This document shows, piece after piece, positions 37,799 through 47,565 of a stretch of 64,000 nt of DNA. Source of the DNA: RPQJ01 sp963778185 (GTDB taxonomy: Bacteria; Pseudomonadota; Gammaproteobacteria; Steroidobacterales; Steroidobacteraceae); assembly GCA_963778185.1 (NCBI GenBank), contig CAVZTF010000003.1, positions 2,108,001-2,172,000 of the forward strand, read 5' to 3'. Below the pieces are notes generated by a model, which saw only the letters and a program-made list of their open reading frames with translations, was not told where the DNA came from and did not search any database. Positions within the stretch are counted from its first letter, which is position 1, and the number at the start of each line of letters is the position of its first letter. Made by a program: the position numbers and the translations under genes.

Positions 37799-38793
37799 GC
37801 AACTCGAGTGGCACGCGCATCACGTATCGCGAAGCCGTGAAACAGGGAATCCGCGCGGCACTCACGAGCGATCCGCGCGTGTTCCTGATGGGCGAGGACG
37901 TCGGCCAGTACGGCGGCTGCTTCGCCGTCAGCAAGGGGCTGCTGGCGGAGTTCGGCGAGGAGCGCATCCGCGACACGCCGCTGTCGGAGTCGGCGTTCGT
38001 CGGTGCAGGCATCGGTGCCGCGCTCGGCGGCATGCGTCCGATCGTGGAGGTGATGACGGTCAACTTCAGCCTGCTGGCACTCGACCAGATCGTGAACAAC
38101 GCCGCCACGCTCTGCCACATGTCCGGCGGCCAGTTCCCGGTGCCGGTCGTGATACGCATGGCCACGGGCGCCGGGCGTCAACTCGCCGCGCAGCACTCGC
38201 ACAGCCTGGAGGCCTGGTATGCGCACGTGCCCGGCCTGCGGGTGGTCGCGCCTGCGACCATCGACGATGCACGCGGCATGCTGCGGCCCGCGCTGGCGTG
38301 CCCGGACCCGGTGATCGTCTTCGAGCCCATCTCCCTCTACAACATGGAGGGGGAACTCACCGAGGCAGCGTCCAGCACCAGCCTCGAGGGCGCGCGAGTG
38401 CACCGGTCCGGACGCGACGTGACCCTCGTGACGCATGGGGCAGGCCTGTGGCGTTGCGCAGCCGCCGCCGACGAGCTGGCAACCGGCGGCATCGAGGCCG
38501 AGATCATCGACCTGCGCAGCCTGCGGCCGCTCGACGACGCGACCATCCTCGAGTCGGTGCGCCGTACGCGCCGCGTGGTGATCGTGGACGAAGGCTGGCG
38601 CACGGGCGGGCTGTCGGGCGAGATCGCCATGCGCATCGTCGAGCAGGGTTTCTATGACCTCGATGCGCCGATCGCGCGGGTGTGCACCGAGGAGGTTCCC
38701 ATTCCCTACCCGAAGCATCTCGAGGACGCCGCACTGCCCAGTGCCGCGCGCATCGTCGCCGCCGTGCGGAGGATGTACAGCGATGCCCAGTGA
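37795..38793 (+). CDS. pdhB: 2-oxoacid dehydrogenase E1 component, beta subunit
   Basis: A 332-aa transketolase-type subunit: RITYREAVKQGIRAALTSDPRVFLMGEDVGQYGGCFAVSKGL, then DTPLSESAFVGAGIGAALGGMRPIVEVM and the C-terminal GWRTGGLSGEIAMRIVEQGF. Overlaps at both ends couple it to E1alpha and E2. Confidence 0.93.
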   Translation: MSNSSGTRITYREAVKQGIRAALTSDPRVFLMGEDVGQYGGCFAVSKGLLAEFGEERIRDTPLSESAFVGAGIGAALGGMRPIVEVMTVNFSLLALDQIVNNAATLCHMSGGQFPVPVVIRMATGAGRQLAAQHSHSLEAWYAHVPGLRVVAPATIDDARGMLRPALACPDPVIVFEPISLYNMEGELTEAASSTSLEGARVHRSGRDVTLVTHGAGLWRCAAAADELATGGIEAEIIDLRSLRPLDDATILESVRRTRRVVIVDEGWRTGGLSGEIAMRIVEQGFYDLDAPIARVCTEEVPIPYPKHLEDAALPSAARIVAAVRRMYSDAQ

Positions 38794-39938
38794 ATTCCGC
38801 ATGCCCGCGCTCGGCGCCGACATGGAAGAGGGGACGGTCGTGCAGTGGAACGTCGCGCCGGGAAGCGCCGTGAAGCGCGGCGACGTGGTCGCCGTGGTCG
38901 AGACCGACAAGGGTGCGATCGACGTCGAGATCTTCGAGGATGGCGTGGTGCGCGAGCTCGTCGTGCAGCCCGGCACGAAGGTACCCGTCGGGACGGTGCT
39001 GGCCTTGATCGACAAGGAAGGCGAAGCATCCGCCGCGCCGGCGCCGCCACGCCCCCGCGCCGCCAGCCCGACCGCGCGTGTCGCCCGCCGCGCGGGTTCG
39101 CGCACGCGAGCTGGGCGTGGACGTCGAATCGGTGCACGGCACGGGCCCCGGCGGTGCCATCACGCTCGAGGACGTCGCGCGCGCCGCCGCCCCACCGTCA
39201 GCCCTCAGCCCTCAGCCTTCCCCGCCGGCCGCCCTCAGCCCACAGCCCCCAGCCATGCCGACTTCCTCCATGCGCGAGGCGATTGCCGCCGCGATGTCGC
39301 GCTCGAAGCGCGAGATCCCGCACTACTACCTGTCGCTGGCGACGGACGTGACGCCGGCCACCGACTGGCTGGCGGCATCGAACGCGGCGAAGCCGGTGAC
39401 GGAGCGTCTCATCCTCGCCGCGCTGCTGGTCCGGGCCGTGGCGCTCGCCTGTCGTGAAATGCCGGACTTCAGCGGCTTCTACCGCGACGGTCATTTCGAG
39501 CGGAGCGCGGCGGTGCACGTCGGCGTCGCCGTGGCCCTCCGCGGCGGCGGCCTCGTGGCGCCGGCGATCACGGATGCCGCGGACAAGCCGCTGGCAGCCG
39601 TGATGGAGGATTTCCGCGAACTCGTCATGCGCGCCCGGGCCGGGCGCCTGCGCGCAAGCGAGCTCGCGGCGCCCAGCATCATCCTCACGAGCCTCGGTGA
39701 TTCCGCGGTGGATGCCGTCTTCCCGATCATCCAGCCGCCGCAGGTCGCGATCGTGGGGGCGGGGGCGCTGGCACTGCGGCCCTGGGTGGTGGATGGCGGG
39801 GTCGCGCCCCGGCAGGTGCTCACGCTGTCCCTCGGTGCCGACCATCGAGTGACGGATGGACGGCTGGGGGCGCAGTTCCTGGCGCGGATCGCCGAGCTGC
39901 TGGCGAGACCGCGAGAAGTTATGAGGTTCCAGGCATGA
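38783..39938 (+). CDS. Dihydrolipoyl acyltransferase E2 (one frameshift; repeat in linker)
   Basis: The N-terminal lipoyl domain (VVAVVETDKGAIDVEIFEDG, lipoyl-Lys in the ETDKG motif) and the peripheral-subunit-binding domain (SPAARVRARELGVDVESVHGTGPGGAITLEDV) are in different frames; one extra base in the C-rich linker near 39045-39075 explains it. The next linker (PSALSPQPS..., about residues 138-158) is made by a GGCTGAG-type repeat. The catalytic domain follows, with the HxxxDG active site as DHRVTDG. Corrected length is 384 aa. No E3 gene is present nearby. Confidence 0.87.
39198..39255. repeat. GGCTGAG-type repeat inside the E2 gene
   Basis: Complementary units (CAGCCCT, CAGCCCT, CAGCCTT, CAGCCCA, CAGCCCC) lie in frame and encode SALSPQPSPPAALSPQPP, forming the interdomain linker of E2. 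Confidence 0.83.
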
Positions 39939-40186
39939 AACGCGAAGAACTGGCCGTTCGCCTGCTCGAACTGTTGAACGAGATCGCGCCCGACGTCGAT
40001 CCAGCCGGTGTGATCCCCGCCGTGAACTTCCGCGACCAGTTCGACTTCGACTCGATGGACACGCTCAATTTCGCCATCGCTTTGCACCGCGACCTCGGCA
40101 TCGACGTGCCGGAGGCCGACTACTCGCGGCTTGCGAGCCTCGACAAGTGCGTGGCCTACCTCGTGGAAAAAGGGGCCTTGCCGTGA
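39935..40186 (+). CDS. Acyl carrier protein-like protein
   Basis: An 83-aa acidic four-helix protein (MKREELAVRLLELLNEIAPDVDP...) with the phosphopantetheine site DFDSMDTLNF, Ser being the attachment residue. It overlaps the E2 stop by four bases. A carrier protein in a 2-oxoacid dehydrogenase operon suggests that acyl groups from E2 or the acyl-CoA ligase are moved to a carrier rather than, or as well as, to CoA; that is inference. Confidence 0.85.
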   Translation: MKREELAVRLLELLNEIAPDVDPAGVIPAVNFRDQFDFDSMDTLNFAIALHRDLGIDVPEADYSRLASLDKCVAYLVEKGALP

Positions 40187-40220
40187 ATCCAGCCGCGGAT
40201 GCGCCTACGATTGGTTCCCC

Positions 40221-40907
40221 ATGCTCGACGTCCGCGACATCATCAAGACTTATGGCGGCGCCGGCGGGCGCCGCGTGCTGGACGGCGTAGCGCTGACCGT
40301 ACGGCCCGGCGAGTACGTCGCGATCGTGGGTGAGTCGGGTGTCGGCAAGTCCACGTTGCTCAACATCATCGCCGGCCTCGACGTGCCGGACTCCGGCGAA
40401 GTGCGTCTCGAGGGCCAGGACCTGGCGAGCCTCGACGAGAACGCCCGCACGCTCGTGCGCCGCTCGCGCATGGGCTTCGTGTTCCAGGCCTTCCACCTGC
40501 TGCCGCACCTGAGCGTCGCGCGCAACGTCGGCCTGCCGCTGGCGCTCAACGGCCGGGCGGGCGCAGAGGCGGAGAGCCGCGTGCGCGAGTTGCTCGCGGC
40601 CGTCGGGCTCGCGGATCGCGCCGACAGCCTGCCGCGCGAACTCTCGGGCGGCGAGATGCAGCGGGTTGCGGTGGCGCGCGCACTGGTGCACCGCCCGGCG
40701 CTCGTGCTGGCCGACGAGCCCACCGGCAACCTCGATCCGGACAATGCCGCGATGATCCTCGGGATCCTGCGCGAGCAGATCAAGCGCGACAACGCTGCGG
40801 GCGTCCTGGTGACGCACTCGGCCAATGCGGCCGCGACGACCGACCGCATCCACGAGCTCACCCGGGCGGGGCTGCGCGAGCGGCCGGCCTCGGCGGCCAG
40901 GCAGTGA
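40221..40907 (+). CDS. ABC transporter ATP-binding protein (LolD/AttE-like)
   Basis: A 228-aa MacB/LolD-family ATPase with Walker A GESGVGKSTLL, signature LSGGEMQRVAVARAL and Walker B ALVLADEPTGNLDP. The start at 40221 (MLDVRDIIKTYGG) is 34 bases after the carrier-protein stop. It overlaps the permease (GTGA) and with the lipocalin-like protein forms an AttEFGH-like set. Confidence 0.92.
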   Translation: MLDVRDIIKTYGGAGGRRVLDGVALTVRPGEYVAIVGESGVGKSTLLNIIAGLDVPDSGEVRLEGQDLASLDENARTLVRRSRMGFVFQAFHLLPHLSVARNVGLPLALNGRAGAEAESRVRELLAAVGLADRADSLPRELSGGEMQRVAVARALVHRPALVLADEPTGNLDPDNAAMILGILREQIKRDNAAGVLVTHSANAAATTDRIHELTRAGLRERPASAARQ

Positions 40908-43450
40908 CCGCCGCGCGCGCCACGTCCGCGCCGGGCGCGAGGCTCGCCTTGCTCGACGCGGCGGCGCTCGGTCCGCTGCGCCAGGCGCCGGGCCGCACGC
41001 TGCTCGCCGTCATCGCCATCGGGCTCGGCGTGGCGCTCGGCTTCTCCGTGTACCTGATCAACCGCGTGGCGGCCGACGAGGTGCAGCTCGCCTCGCGCAG
41101 CCTGTTCGGCATGGCGGACCTCTCCGTGCAGGCGGCGGGGCTCGGCTTCGACGAAGCGCTGTTCCCGCAGCTCGCGGCCCTGCGGGGCGTCGCGGTGGCG
41201 AGCCCGGTCGTCGAGGCGCAGGCACGCTTGCCGGGTCGCGACCGGACGCTGAAGCTGGTCGGCATCGATCCCTTCCGCGCCGCGAAGCTGCAGCCAGCGC
41301 TCGCCGCGGCCGCCGCCACGGCCTCGCAGGGAACGGGGCTGCTGTCCGAGGACGCGGTATGGCTGAGCCCGGCGGCCGCACAGGCATTTGACCTGGCGGC
41401 GGGCGACGAATTCGAAGTGCAGGTGGGGCTCGGCATCGTCCGCCTGCGCGTGGCCGGGTTGCTGCCGTCGGGCGATTACCGCCAGCCGCTCGGCATGCTC
41501 GACATCGCCACGGCGCAGTGGCGCCTGGATCGTCTCGGCCGTCTCGATCGCGTCGACCTGCGGCTCGCGCCGGGCGCTGATCCTGCCGCGGTGCAATCGG
41601 CCATTCGCGCCCTGCTGCCGCCCGGCGTCGAGCTCACCACCCCGGGCCAGGCGAGCGACGACGCGGTGCGCCTCTCGCGTGCCTATCGCTCGAACCTCAC
41701 CGCCCTCGCGCTGGTCGCACTCTTCACGGGCGCATTCCTGGTCTATGCGACCCAGTCGCTGGCGGTCGCTCGCCGGCGTCGGGAGATCGCGCTGCTGCAC
41801 GCGATGGGGATGACGGTTCGCGAGCAACTCGGCGCCTCGCTGCTCTCGGGGGCGCTGGTCGGGACACTTGGCGCCGCGATCGGGATCCTGGTCGGTATCG
41901 TGGTCGCGCGTGCGGGCCTCGCGGCCTTCGGCGCCGACCTCGGCGCGGGCTATTTCCGCGGCGTCGCGCCGCCGCTTGCGGTGCAACCGCTCGAAACCGC
42001 CGTGTTCTTCCTGCTCGGCGTGGGGGCCGCGATCGCCGCCACGCTCGGACCGGCGCGCGAGGCCGCGTCGGTGCCCGCGGCCGCGGCACTCAAGGCCGGC
42101 GACGAGGCGCCGATGGAAGCGCGGCGCCACGGAATCACCGCGCTCGTGTTCGTGCTCGCGGCCGGCGCGGCACTGGCGCTGCCGCCGCTGGAGGGCATCG
42201 CGCTACCAGGCTACGCTGCGATCGCCTGCCTGTTGCTCGGCGCCGTGTTCCTCGCCCCGAGCCTCTCGAGTTTCGCGTTTCACCGGCTGCCGCCCGGCGG
42301 TCCCGCGTGGCGGCAGATCGCGGCCGCCCAGCTGCGCGGCACCGCGCGTCGTTCCACGGTCAGCATCGCCGCCGTGCTGGTGAGCTTCAGCCTGATGGTG
42401 GCGATGGCGATCATGGTGTTCTCGTTCCGCAACTCGCTCGATGCGTGGATGCAGCGCATCCTGTATGCGGACCTGTACGTGCGGGCGGGGTCGGCCGGAC
42501 AGACGGCGTTCCTGGACGTTGCGGCCCAGGAGGCCCTGGGCAAGGTCGAGGGCGTCGCGCGCGCGGACTTCGTGCGTTTCCAGGACGTCGCGATGCCCGG
42601 CGGCGGCCTTCCGCTCACCGTGATCGCGCGCCCGATCGACGAGCAGACGGCCGACAGCATCCTGCCGCTGCGCCGTTCCGATCCCAGGCCCGCGCCGCCG
42701 GGCACCGTCCCCGTCTGGGCCTCCGAGGCTGCGCTCGACCTGCGCGGCTACGACCTCGGTACCGTGTTCGAGCTGCCGCTCGGCGGCCGCACGGTCCGGG
42801 CGAGCGTGCGCGGAGTGTGGCGCGACTACGAGCGTTCCGGTGGGTCGGTCGTGATGCCACGCGACACGTTCGTGCGGTACTCCGGCGACACGCGGGCGAC
42901 GACGGCGGCGCTGTGGCTGGCGGAGGGCGTGGAGCCCGGGCAGGTGATGCCACGCATCCGCGAGGCGCTGCAGTCGGGCGGCGAATACGACGTCGCGGTG
43001 CCGCGCGACATCCGCAGGAGCTCCCTGCGCGTCTTCGATCGCACGTTCGCCGTGACCTACCTGCTCGAGGCGGTCGCGGTGCTGATCGGGCTGTTCGGCA
43101 TCAGCGCGAGCACGAGTTCCCAGGTGCTCGCCCGCCGCGGCGAGTTCGGCATGTTGCGCCACCTCGGCGTCACGCGCGGCGAGATCGGCCGGATGCTCGC
43201 CTTCGAGGGCGCCGCGCTCGGCGCCGTGGGCGTCGTGAGCGGGCTCGTCGTCGGCGCCGTCGTGAGCGTGATCCTCATCTACGTCGTCAACCGCCAGTCG
43301 TTCCACTGGTCCATGGACGTGCACGTGCCGTGGCTGCTGCTCGGCGTGCTGAGCGTGGTGCTGGTGGCGGCCGCCGCGCTGACCTCGGCGTTCAGCGGCC
43401 GGCAGGCGATGGGGCCCGACGTCGTGCGCGCCGTGAAGGAGGACTGGTGA
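40904..43450 (+). CDS. FtsX-family ABC permease, double-length (AttF/AttG-like)
   Basis: An 848-aa permease with a GTG start overlapping the ATPase stop. An N-terminal helix (TLLAVIAIGLGVALGFSVYL) is followed by a periplasmic MacB-like domain, FtsX helices at about residues 265-410, two central helices (ALVFVLAAGAALALPPL and AAIACLLLGAVFLAP), another helix and periplasmic domain from about 485, and a second FtsX block (VTYLLEAVAVLIGLFGISA to the end). It looks like two MacB/FtsX units in one chain, corresponding to AttF plus AttG. Confidence 0.9.
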   Translation: MTAARATSAPGARLALLDAAALGPLRQAPGRTLLAVIAIGLGVALGFSVYLINRVAADEVQLASRSLFGMADLSVQAAGLGFDEALFPQLAALRGVAVASPVVEAQARLPGRDRTLKLVGIDPFRAAKLQPALAAAAATASQGTGLLSEDAVWLSPAAAQAFDLAAGDEFEVQVGLGIVRLRVAGLLPSGDYRQPLGMLDIATAQWRLDRLGRLDRVDLRLAPGADPAAVQSAIRALLPPGVELTTPGQASDDAVRLSRAYRSNLTALALVALFTGAFLVYATQSLAVARRRREIALLHAMGMTVREQLGASLLSGALVGTLGAAIGILVGIVVARAGLAAFGADLGAGYFRGVAPPLAVQPLETAVFFLLGVGAAIAATLGPAREAASVPAAAALKAGDEAPMEARRHGITALVFVLAAGAALALPPLEGIALPGYAAIACLLLGAVFLAPSLSSFAFHRLPPGGPAWRQIAAAQLRGTARRSTVSIAAVLVSFSLMVAMAIMVFSFRNSLDAWMQRILYADLYVRAGSAGQTAFLDVAAQEALGKVEGVARADFVRFQDVAMPGGGLPLTVIARPIDEQTADSILPLRRSDPRPAPPGTVPVWASEAALDLRGYDLGTVFELPLGGRTVRASVRGVWRDYERSGGSVVMPRDTFVRYSGDTRATTAALWLAEGVEPGQVMPRIREALQSGGEYDVAVPRDIRRSSLRVFDRTFAVTYLLEAVAVLIGLFGISASTSSQVLARRGEFGMLRHLGVTRGEIGRMLAFEGAALGAVGVVSGLVVGAVVSVILIYVVNRQSFHWSMDVHVPWLLLGVLSVVLVAAAALTSAFSGRQAMGPDVVRAVKEDW

Positions 43451-44511
43451 TCCGCGGGTTGCTCGCGTTGCTGCTCTTCGCGCTACCTGCACAGGCGGCC
43501 GTCGAGTATCCGCCGGTGTTGCCGGGCGCGGAGATCCGCTTCCCACGGGACGAAGGCGCGCATCCGGGCTATCGCATCGAGTGGTGGTACGTGACCGGCT
43601 GGCTGCAGGACGCGGCGGGCGGGCCGCTCGGCTTCCAGGTGACGTTCTTCCGCGTGCGCCCGGGCCTCGGCGAGTCGAATCCGAGCCGGTTCGCGCCGAG
43701 CCAGATCCTGTTCGGCCACGCGGCGATCGCCGAGGCGGGGCACGGCAGGCTCCGCCATGCGGAGCGCTCGGCTCGCGAGGGGTTCGACCTCGCGTTTGCG
43801 CGGGAAGGGGCCGCGGACGTGCGGATCGACGACTGGTCGCTCCGACAGGACGGCGACCGCTACCGGGCCGTGGTGCGCGGCGAGGAATTCGTGCTCGAGC
43901 TCGACCTCGAGCGCCGGCAGTCGCCGCTGCTGCAGGGTGAGCGCGGATTCAGTCGCAAGGGCCCGCTCGCCTCGTCGGCGAGCTACTACTACAGCCTGCC
44001 GGGGCTCGCCGTGAGCGGCGAGGCGACGATCGACGGACGCCGCCGCCGGGTGAGCGGGGAGGCGTGGTTCGATCACGAGTGGTCGAGCGACGTGATGGAC
44101 GAGCAGGCGCACGGCTGGGACTGGATGGGGATCAACCTCGACGACGGTGGTGCGCTGATGGCCTTCCGCATGCGGGACAAGTCGGGCGGCAAGCGCTGGG
44201 CGGCCGGGACGCTGCGTGCCGCGGACGGAAGCGTCAGGACGTTCGCGCCCGGGGAGGTCGAGTGGACGCCGCTCAGGACCTGGCGCTCGCCCCGCACGGG
44301 TGCCGAGTATCCCGTGCAGTGGCGCGTGCGGGTGGGCGAGCGCGTGTTCGAAGTCGAGCCGCTGATGGACGACGCGGAACTCGACTCCCGCGCGAGCACC
44401 GGCACGATCTATTGGGAGGGCCCGGTTCGCCTCCGCACGCCCGGCGGGACCCAGGCGGGCCTCGGCTACCTCGAGCTCACCGGTTACGCGGGCGCCGGGC
44501 CCGATTTCTGA
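43447..44511 (+). CDS. Lipocalin-like AttH/CrtC-family protein
   Basis: A 354-aa exported protein: GTG start, signal peptide IRGLLALLLFALPAQA, then HPGYRIEWWYVTGWLQD and GEAWFDHEWSSD, the conserved blocks shared by AttH and carotenoid 1,2-hydratase. It overlaps the permease stop. In AttEFGH systems the AttH component accompanies an FtsX-type exporter; a lipid or lipoprotein cargo is likely but not shown. No carotenoid genes are near. Confidence 0.87.
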   Translation: MIRGLLALLLFALPAQAAVEYPPVLPGAEIRFPRDEGAHPGYRIEWWYVTGWLQDAAGGPLGFQVTFFRVRPGLGESNPSRFAPSQILFGHAAIAEAGHGRLRHAERSAREGFDLAFAREGAADVRIDDWSLRQDGDRYRAVVRGEEFVLELDLERRQSPLLQGERGFSRKGPLASSASYYYSLPGLAVSGEATIDGRRRRVSGEAWFDHEWSSDVMDEQAHGWDWMGINLDDGGALMAFRMRDKSGGKRWAAGTLRAADGSVRTFAPGEVEWTPLRTWRSPRTGAEYPVQWRVRVGERVFEVEPLMDDAELDSRASTGTIYWEGPVRLRTPGGTQAGLGYLELTGYAGAGPDF

Positions 44512-44529
44512 GGCGAGCCCGGCCCTGTT

Positions 44530-45378
44530 TCACTCGAAGGTGTTGCAGGCCTCGAGCGTGCCGGCCTCGAGCCCCCTGCGGAACCACTGCACGCGTTGCT
44601 CGGAACTGCCGTGCGTGAACGCATCCGGCACCACGTATCCCTGCGACTGCTTCTGCATGCGGTCGTCGCCGATGGCGCTCGCGGCGTTCAGGCCTTCCTC
44701 GATGTCGCCCGACTCGAGCAGTTGCCGCGACCGGGCGGCGTGGTTCGCCCAGACGCCGGCGTAGCAGTCGGCCTGCAGCTCCATGCGCACGGACAGCGCG
44801 TTCGCCTCGGCCTGGCCCATGCGTTCCTGCGCCGCGCGCACCTTGCCCGCGAGGCCGACGAGGTTCTGCACGTGGTGACCGACCTCGTGCGCGATGACGT
44901 AGGCCTGCGCGAAATCCCCGGGCGCGCCGAAGCGCTGCGACAGGTCCTGGTAGAACGACAGGTCGACGTAGACCTTCTGGTCGACCGGGCAGTAGAACGG
45001 TCCCATCTGCGCCTGCGCGAATCCGCAGCCCGACTGCACGGCCCCGTTGAACAGCACGAGCGTCGGCTCGGCGTATTGCACGCCCACCTGCGGCAGGATC
45101 GCGTTCCAGGTCTCCTCGGTGTCGGCCAGCACCACCGCCGTCAATTCCCGCAGGGTCGCCTCCTGCGCGCTCTCCTGGTAGGGCTCTTCCGACTCCTGCA
45201 TCTGCGCCTCGGGTTGCTTCGTCGCCATGCCGAGGAACGGCCGCGGGTCCACGCCGAGCATGCTGAGCACGACCAGGAACAGCACTCCGCCGATGCTGAG
45301 GCCCACGCCCGTGCGCACCGGTCGCATGCCGCGACGGTCTTCGATGTTGCTGCTCTGGCGGCGTCCCCGGATGTCCAT
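44530..45378 (-). CDS. ypfJ: Neutral zinc metallopeptidase (YpfJ family)
   Basis: A 282-aa membrane-anchored protein: MDIRGRRQSSNIEDRRG, one helix (GVGLSIGGVLFLVVLSML, about residues 25-45), then a conserved periplasmic domain with CGFAQAQMGPFYCPVDQKVYVDLSFY, the zinc site VIAHEVGHHVQ and the third ligand in MELQADCYAGVWA. Convergent with the AttH-like gene. Confidence 0.93.
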   Translation of the reverse strand: MDIRGRRQSSNIEDRRGMRPVRTGVGLSIGGVLFLVVLSMLGVDPRPFLGMATKQPEAQMQESEEPYQESAQEATLRELTAVVLADTEETWNAILPQVGVQYAEPTLVLFNGAVQSGCGFAQAQMGPFYCPVDQKVYVDLSFYQDLSQRFGAPGDFAQAYVIAHEVGHHVQNLVGLAGKVRAAQERMGQAEANALSVRMELQADCYAGVWANHAARSRQLLESGDIEEGLNAASAIGDDRMQKQSQGYVVPDAFTHGSSEQRVQWFRRGLEAGTLEACNTFE

Positions 45379-45471
45379 GTCGTCGGCCTCCCTCGGGCTC
45401 GATGGGCGAGCACCTAGACTACGCCACGTCCCGGGGGGAGTGGGAGGGCGAGTGCATCGGCTCCGTGGGCG

Positions 45472-45717
45472 CTAGGTATTGGTGGGGTCGGACGAGCCGG
45501 TCTCGACCCACACCCCGTCGCTGCACTTGAGCAGTTGCGTGCCGCTCACGACGTAGGTGCCGTTCTCGTAACCCTTGCCGTTGAAATAGCACACCGGTTC
45601 GCCGGGCACCTGCTGGCGCACCACGTCGGTGTCCTCGTCTTCTTCCTCGGCGATCGGCGAGTTCTCGAGCTCGGGATCCTGCGCGCCAACGTGCGGAATC
45701 CTGGGGTTGTGCATCAT
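45472..45717 (-). CDS. Small DUF1496-like protein
   Basis: An 81-aa acidic protein (MMHNPRIPHVGAQDPE...). The segment VCYFNGKGYENGTYVVSGTQLLKCSDGVWVETG resembles DUF1496 domains, which have two cysteines in a small beta fold. An in-frame ATG at 45765 lies within the palindromic element and is unlikely to be used. Function unknown. Confidence 0.6.
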   Translation of the reverse strand: MMHNPRIPHVGAQDPELENSPIAEEEDEDTDVVRQQVPGEPVCYFNGKGYENGTYVVSGTQLLKCSDGVWVETGSSDPTNT

Positions 45718-45737
45718 GGTGGCGCTCCCGTAAGAAT

Positions 45738-45850
45738 GGGGACATTCACTGAAAACAGGGGACATTCACTATTTTCACTGCGCGCATTGTCTCGCAAGGA
45801 CGGCGCCAGAGGAAAATAGTGAATGTCCCCTATTTTCAGTGAATGTCCCC
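45738..45850. repeat. 39-base inverted repeat element (REP/MITE-like)
   Basis: Bases 45738-45776 and 45812-45850 are inverted copies with one mismatch, separated by 35 bases. Each arm contains two direct copies of GGGGACATTCACT joined by TGAAAA(C/T)A or ending TATTTTC. The right arm ends two bases from the stop of the groEL-like gene. GGGGACATTCACT-type palindromes are often associated with REP-associated tyrosine transposases; none is in the window. Confidence 0.85.
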
Positions 45851-45852
45851 AC

Positions 45853-47472
<1,620 letters not shown>

Positions 47473-47565
47473 GGCGGACCTCCGAGCGTTGCCGATGGCC
47501 CGATTGTTCCGCCGTTTGCCCGCCGCCGGAATACGCAATAGCGGCAGCCGGGTACAATCCGGCCC

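Noticed and set aside
42307..43440. Upstream extension of the AttH-like frame over the permease gene.
   Set aside because: Arg/Gly-rich shadow of the FtsX permease; the GTG at 43447 with a signal peptide is the credible start.
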